The notes beneath the pieces are model-generated. The model saw only the letters and a program-made list of their open reading frames with translations, did not search any database and was not told the DNA's origin. A stretch of 8,573 nt of DNA from JAMBLL01 sp964387145 (GTDB taxonomy: Bacteria; Actinomycetota; Acidimicrobiia; Spongiisociales; UBA5794): contig CAYLVM010000106.1 in the NCBI GenBank assembly GCA_964387145.1, positions 1-8,573 on the forward strand, read 5' to 3'. A program made the position numbers and the translations under genes. Shown in pieces: positions 5,792 through 8,573 of the stretch (positions are counted from its first letter, which is position 1; the number at the start of each line of letters is the position of its first letter).

Positions 5792-7183
5792 TCAGGCCAA
5801 ACGATCGATCAACTCCCACAGACGGTCGACGTGGGACCTCTCCGTATACGTTTGGCCGATCGATACCCGGATGAACCACCGATCACCGATCACCGATGGT
5901 GTCACCGCCACATCACCACTGTCGTTGAGCGCCGCGGCGAGTTCCCTGGTTGCATCGCTCCCGTCGGTGTGCACGAAAGACACCAGAGCGAAGGGGTGTG
6001 GAGCGATGAGCTCGAACCGGTCGTCGGCCTCGATCCGTGACGCGAAGTCGTCGGCGAGCTGTACGTGTGATCGCACGAAGGAACGGATGCCTTCAACCCC
6101 ATAGGAACGGATCACCCACCACAGCTTGAGAGCTCTGAACCGGCGACCGAGGGGAACGTGCCAATCTCGATAGTCGATCACCGCCCCGCTGTCAGAGGCT
6201 TCGTTTCGCAGATACGGTGGCAGGATGCTCATCGTGTCGATGAGTGGGGTCCGGTCCGCAACCCACAGGACGTTGCAGTCGAAGTTGACCATCATCCACT
6301 TGTGCGGGTTGAACGTGTAGCTGTCGACGAGTTCCACACCATCCTGGAGAGACCGAAACTCCGGACAGACCATGGCCGTTCCTGCATACGCGGCATCGAC
6401 GTGATGCCACATCGCGTGCCGCTTGGCGATTGCATCGATCTTTCTCACCGGGTCCACAGCAGTCGTTGCCGTGGTTCCCACAGCCGATACAACGGCGATC
6501 GGCAGCAGCCCTGCATCGAGATCCTCGACGATCTTGGACTCGAGACGAGACACGTCGAGCGCGAACGCAGAATCCGTTGCGACCTTGCGGCAGTGACCGA
6601 TGCCGGCAACGGTGCACCCCTTTTCGATGGAGGAGTGCGCCTGGTCGGACACGTAGACGACCATGTCGCTGGCAAACGCATCGTCGCGTCGGCGGTGTCT
6701 GGCAACGACGAGCGCTGCGTGGGTCGCGTCCGACGCGCTCATCTGGATCACGCCTCCCCCCACTCCCGTGGACTTCCACGAATCCGGCAGCGCCAACATG
6801 TCGACGAGCCAATCCAGGACTCTCGACTCCACTTCGGTCGCTGCCGGTGACGTCGACCACAGCATCCCTTGAACGCCGAGACCCGCAGCGACGAACTCGG
6901 CGAGGATCGAGGGCGGCGATGTGTTCGCAGGGAAGTATGCGAACCAGTTCGGTGACTGCCAGTGGGTGATGCCCGGCATCACCACCCTGTCGAGATCCGC
7001 GACGAGGGCATCGAAGGTCTCGGGCTGCTCTGGGGCAGACTCCGGCATCAGCGCAGCGATATCTCCAACGCCGGCCTTCGACAGGATCGGATAGCGTTCC
7101 ACATCCTCCATGTACCGAGCGATCCAGTCGACGATCTGATACCCGTTCTTCCGGAACTCCTCCGGTGTCATGTGTTGTGCCAT
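5792..7183 (-). CDS. PLP-dependent group II decarboxylase, aromatic-L-amino-acid decarboxylase-like
   Basis: The protein has 463 residues from ATG 7183, preferred because GGGAG lies 9 nt upstream; a GTG at 7201 would add six residues without a ribosome site. The fold-type I motifs of the DDC/TDC family are present: H183 in S-D-Q-A-H-S-S (ring stacking), D263 in H-V-D-A-A-Y-A-G (pyridine nitrogen), and Schiff-base lysine K295 in F-N-P-H-K-W. Y324 in L-P-P-Y-L-R aligns with the mobile-loop tyrosine that favours decarboxylation over aldehyde synthesis. D-S-G-x-x-I-D-Y-R-D-W and P-L-G-R-R-F-R-A-L-K-L-W-W also match. It probably decarboxylates an aromatic amino acid (Trp, Tyr, Phe or Dopa class) to the amine; the substrate cannot be chosen from sequence. 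The length is typical. It follows the Nudix gene by 27 bp in the same direction, probably as a second operon gene. No functional link between the two is evident. Confidence 0.93.
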   Translation of the reverse strand: MAQHMTPEEFRKNGYQIVDWIARYMEDVERYPILSKAGVGDIAALMPESAPEQPETFDALVADLDRVVMPGITHWQSPNWFAYFPANTSPPSILAEFVAAGLGVQGMLWSTSPAATEVESRVLDWLVDMLALPDSWKSTGVGGGVIQMSASDATHAALVVARHRRRDDAFASDMVVYVSDQAHSSIEKGCTVAGIGHCRKVATDSAFALDVSRLESKIVEDLDAGLLPIAVVSAVGTTATTAVDPVRKIDAIAKRHAMWHHVDAAYAGTAMVCPEFRSLQDGVELVDSYTFNPHKWMMVNFDCNVLWVADRTPLIDTMSILPPYLRNEASDSGAVIDYRDWHVPLGRRFRALKLWWVIRSYGVEGIRSFVRSHVQLADDFASRIEADDRFELIAPHPFALVSFVHTDGSDATRELAAALNDSGDVAVTPSVIGDRWFIRVSIGQTYTERSHVDRLWELIDRLA

Positions 7184-7192
7184 GGCACCATG

Positions 7193-7197
7193 CTCCC
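7193..7197 (-). promoter_or_regulatory. Ribosome binding site deciding the decarboxylase start
   Basis: GGGAG on the minus strand is 9 nt before ATG 7183. It makes this start more likely than GTG 7201, which has no such site. Confidence 0.5.
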
Positions 7198-7211
7198 ACA
7201 CCTGGAGGTGT
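7198..7211. repeat. 14-bp perfect palindrome at the Nudix/decarboxylase junction
   Basis: ACACCT-GG-AGGTGT spans the end of the Nudix stop codon and the region before the decarboxylase ribosome site. As RNA the loop would have to open to at least four bases, so the hairpin is weak. It may be a small operator or chance. Confidence 0.35.
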
Positions 7212-7753
7212 CAGCGTTCCTTGCGCAGATGCGCGAGAAGATCCCGCACCATGAACGCGGTCGCCCCCCACAGGATGCCTTCGTCGAACTCGAAGAACCA
7301 GAGAGAGCGACCGAACCACGGCCGTTGCGTCCAACGATCCTCATCGAGCAGCTCGGCGAGTGCCGGTTCGATGATCACGTCGACCTCATCGACGCTCGCG
7401 ACAAGTTCGGCTGGCCGGTCTATGCGGGCAACGACGGGAACGATCGGGCGGGATAGGTCTCTCGTCGTCACCGGATTCAAGCCTCCGAGGATCTCGAGCA
7501 CGTTGGCCTCAGGTAGTCCGATCTCCTCCCACGCTTCACGTTTGGCGGTGGCAACCGGATCCTCACCGTCCTCACGGTGTCCGCCGGGGAACACCACATC
7601 GCCGGGGTGTGTGGGCATGTGGTCCGGCCTGCGCGTCAAGATGGTGCGCAGCACACCGTGGTCGTCCTCGTACAGAGGAACCAGCACGGCGTACTCGGCT
7701 CCGGGTGGGTCAACCACTGGAGGCAGAGAACGAAGTATTGTCCATGAATCCAT
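7211..7753 (-). CDS. Nudix hydrolase, CoA-pyrophosphatase (NudL)-like
   Basis: This 180-residue protein has an intact Nudix box: G58-x5-E64-x7-R72-E73-A-W-E76-E77-I-G79-L80, the Mg-binding pyrophosphatase helix. The preceding L-T-R-R-P-D-H (39-45) and H-P-G-D-V-V-F-P-G-G (49-58) resemble the extra signature of the coenzyme A pyrophosphatase subfamily (NudL/YeaB/PCD1), which split CoA or acyl-CoA into phosphopantetheine and 3',5'-ADP. It is cytosolic with no signal peptide. ATG 7753 lies 6 nt after a TAAGCT box, suggesting a leaderless first gene of a two-gene operon with the decarboxylase. The Nudix assignment is strong; the CoA specificity is a family-level guess, and other nucleotide-diphosphate substrates are possible. 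Confidence 0.9.
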   Translation of the reverse strand: MDSWTILRSLPPVVDPPGAEYAVLVPLYEDDHGVLRTILTRRPDHMPTHPGDVVFPGGHREDGEDPVATAKREAWEEIGLPEANVLEILGGLNPVTTRDLSRPIVPVVARIDRPAELVASVDEVDVIIEPALAELLDEDRWTQRPWFGRSLWFFEFDEGILWGATAFMVRDLLAHLRKER

Positions 7754-7759
7754 CGACCG

Positions 7760-7777
7760 AGCTTATCCAGATAGGCT
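7760..7777. promoter_or_regulatory. Palindromic bidirectional promoter for the Nudix and GNAT genes
   Basis: AGCTTATC-CA-GATAGGCT is an 18-bp inverted repeat (7 of 8 arm positions match). The minus-strand half gives TAAGCT (7765-7760), 6 nt before ATG 7753. The plus-strand half gives TAGGCT (7772-7777), 7 nt before ATG 7785. Both spacings fit leaderless transcripts. Since the -10 boxes are only 6 bp apart, each -35 region must overlap the other promoter or the opposing gene. Confidence 0.5.
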
Positions 7778-7784
7778 GCATGAC

Positions 7785-8384
7785 ATGGCGAACACCGTCC
7801 ACAGTCAACCCCGCTATACGAAACGGCTGATGCTCCGGCCGTTCCGGCGTCGCGACGTGTCGTCACTCCACGAAGCCGTCACGGTGTCGCTCGAGGATCT
7901 CCAGCCCTGGCTGCCGTGGATCGAGGGGTACGACCGGGGAGTGTCACAACGTTTCATTCGGGAGTCCGTCAGCGCCTGGGCCGAACATCGTGCATTCGAC
8001 TTCACGATCCGCACCGCAGATGACCTGGACCGTCACGTCGGCAACGTGTCCATCTGGACCACATCGCAACAGAACGCGATCGGCGAAGTTGGGTACTGGA
8101 TCCGGTCCGACGACTCCGGGAACGGATTCGCGACGGAAGCGACGACCCGGGTGATCCAGATCGGCTTCGAGGAGATGAGCCTTCACAAGGTCCAGTTACG
8201 GATCGCCGTCGGGAACACGAGATCTGAACGTATCGCTCAACGACTCGAGTTCACGCTCGAGGGCACACTGCGCGACGAGGTGAAGGTCGGGAACCGCTGG
8301 CTCGATCACACCGTATGGTCGATGCTCGAAAGCGAGTGGGCCGTCCAACGCGAACGCCACCGCGCCGAAGGAACCATCGCGTGA
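7785..8384 (+). CDS. GNAT-family N-acetyltransferase, RimJ/RimL type
   Basis: This 199-residue protein opens with R-L-M-L-R-P-F-R-R-R-D (14-24) and S-L-E-D-L-Q-P-W-L-P-W (35-45), the N-terminal signature of RimJ/RimL-like acetyltransferases. The acetyl-CoA region is G103-Y-W-I-R...G112-N-G114-F-A-T-E-A (103-119), then T-R-V-I-Q-I-G-F-E (121-129) and L-H-K-V-Q-L-R-I-A-V-G-N-T-R-S (133-147), with the usual late E-G-T-L-R-D-E (159-165). Such enzymes acetylate protein N-termini (ribosomal proteins in the founding members) or small amines; the substrate here is unknown. The start is chosen at ATG 7785 because a TAGGCT box is 7 nt upstream. The frame is open much further upstream, but that part is antisense to the Nudix gene and has no GNAT homology. 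It is cytosolic and of normal length. Confidence 0.92.
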   Translation: MANTVHSQPRYTKRLMLRPFRRRDVSSLHEAVTVSLEDLQPWLPWIEGYDRGVSQRFIRESVSAWAEHRAFDFTIRTADDLDRHVGNVSIWTTSQQNAIGEVGYWIRSDDSGNGFATEATTRVIQIGFEEMSLHKVQLRIAVGNTRSERIAQRLEFTLEGTLRDEVKVGNRWLDHTVWSMLESEWAVQRERHRAEGTIA

Positions 8385-8388
8385 GCGA

Positions 8389-8423
8389 GGTACTTGGTAT
8401 CTGGTACTTGGTATCTGGTACCT
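8389..8423. repeat. Five tandem 7-bp repeats, consensus GGTAYYT
   Basis: Consecutive units are GGTACTT, GGTATCT, GGTACTT, GGTATCT, GGTACCT, so the region can also be read as a 14-bp unit repeated twice plus a half. The array starts 4 bp after the GNAT stop codon. Repeats of this kind expand by strand slippage. No function is visible. Confidence 0.9.
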
Positions 8424-8425
8424 AG

Positions 8426-8451
8426 AAGACCCGGGTGAGAACCCGGATCTT
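8426..8451 (+). terminator. Hairpin with GAGA loop downstream of the GNAT gene
   Basis: CCGGGT (8431-8436) pairs with ACCCGG (8441-8446) around a GAGA (GNRA-type) tetraloop. The stem continues past one C-A mismatch with AAGA (8426-8429) and TCTT (8448-8451). It lies 42 nt after the stop codon. There is no long U-tract, so terminator function is plausible but not certain. Confidence 0.5.
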
Positions 8452-8471
8452 GTCCTCCCTCGAGGGAGGAC
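8452..8471. repeat. Perfect 20-bp palindrome next to the GAGA hairpin
   Basis: GTCCTCCCTCGAGGGAGGAC reads the same on both strands and directly abuts the previous hairpin. In RNA it would form a stem of about 8 bp with a tight CUCG-type apex. The two adjacent structures may be a tandem terminator or part of an interspersed repeat. Confidence 0.8.
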
Positions 8472-8573
8472 GAGCGAACGAAGTGAGCCAGGAGGGTGAA
8501 GGCTCGAACCGCGACAAGCGGGTCACGGTCTCATCCCCCTACATCGTCGCTGCGCTCCTCTGTCGTCCCCCTT
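8472..8573. other. Non-coding tail, possible interspersed-repeat sequence
   Basis: No open reading frame with a recognisable product, start signal or RNA gene is visible. The stretch holds GAGCGAACGAAGTGAGC (8472-8488), a 4-bp hairpin CCGC/GCGG (8509-8521), and a pyrimidine-rich end in which TCCCCCT (8533-8539) recurs as GTCCCCCT near 8565-8572. The imperfect symmetry resembles intergenic REP-like sequence, but the copy number in the genome cannot be seen here. Confidence 0.4.

Noticed and set aside
7170..7784. N-terminal extension of the GNAT frame upstream of ATG 7785
   Set aside because: It is antisense to the Nudix gene, Ser/Arg-rich and without homology; the GNAT signature starts right after ATG 7785.
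8389..8423. CRISPR array
   Set aside because: The repeats are 7 bp and contiguous, with no spacers and no cas genes in the window.
8490..8530. tRNA gene on the minus strand (GGTTCGAGCC looks like a T-arm)
   Set aside because: The bases flanking the loop do not form a 5-bp T-stem, and no acceptor, D or anticodon arms can be folded around it.

Overview
The window looks like chromosomal DNA of a GC-rich actinobacterium, possibly of the class Acidimicrobiia (an inference, not proven here). The reasons are high GC throughout, a DevS/DevR(DosS/DosR)-like two-component pair, and several genes whose start codon sits 6-7 nt after a TAnnnT box, as expected for leaderless transcripts. No mobile element, CRISPR array, tRNA or rRNA gene was found.

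Positions 1-3867 (+) hold a respiratory electron-transfer operon that enters from the left. It contains the C-terminal end of an ethylbenzene-dehydrogenase-type (EB_dh) haem-binding protein, a Tat-exported ferredoxin-like subunit with sixteen cysteines for four [4Fe-4S] clusters, a ten-helix NrfD/PsrC/ActC-type quinone-interacting membrane subunit, and an unusual membrane-anchored monohaem cytochrome c with an N-terminal Ig-like domain. The last three genes overlap and are surely co-translated. A perfect 16-bp-stem hairpin separates the haem-protein gene from the Fe-S gene. Together the parts suggest a complex passing electrons between membrane (mena)quinone and exported haem proteins. Any catalytic subunit would lie upstream, and its substrate cannot be read from this window.

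Positions 3864-5752 hold a divergently transcribed soluble GAF histidine kinase (-) and NarL/DevR-type response regulator (+), sharing a 62-bp promoter region. The kinase ends tail-to-tail in the stop codon of the cytochrome gene. The GAF domain keeps a His-Pro motif that aligns, from memory, with the haem-ligand region of mycobacterial DosS. This makes oxygen/redox control of the neighbouring operon a reasonable hypothesis.

Positions 5792-8384 hold an aromatic-amino-acid-decarboxylase-like PLP enzyme and a CoA-pyrophosphatase-like Nudix hydrolase, forming a two-gene (-) operon. A RimJ/RimL-type GNAT acetyltransferase diverges from them (+). The two transcription units share a 31-bp gap containing a near-perfect 18-bp palindrome in which each half is a -10 box.

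Positions 8385-8573 are non-coding: five tandem heptamers, a hairpin with a GAGA loop, a perfect 20-bp palindrome and further low-order repeats, resembling an interspersed intergenic repeat element.
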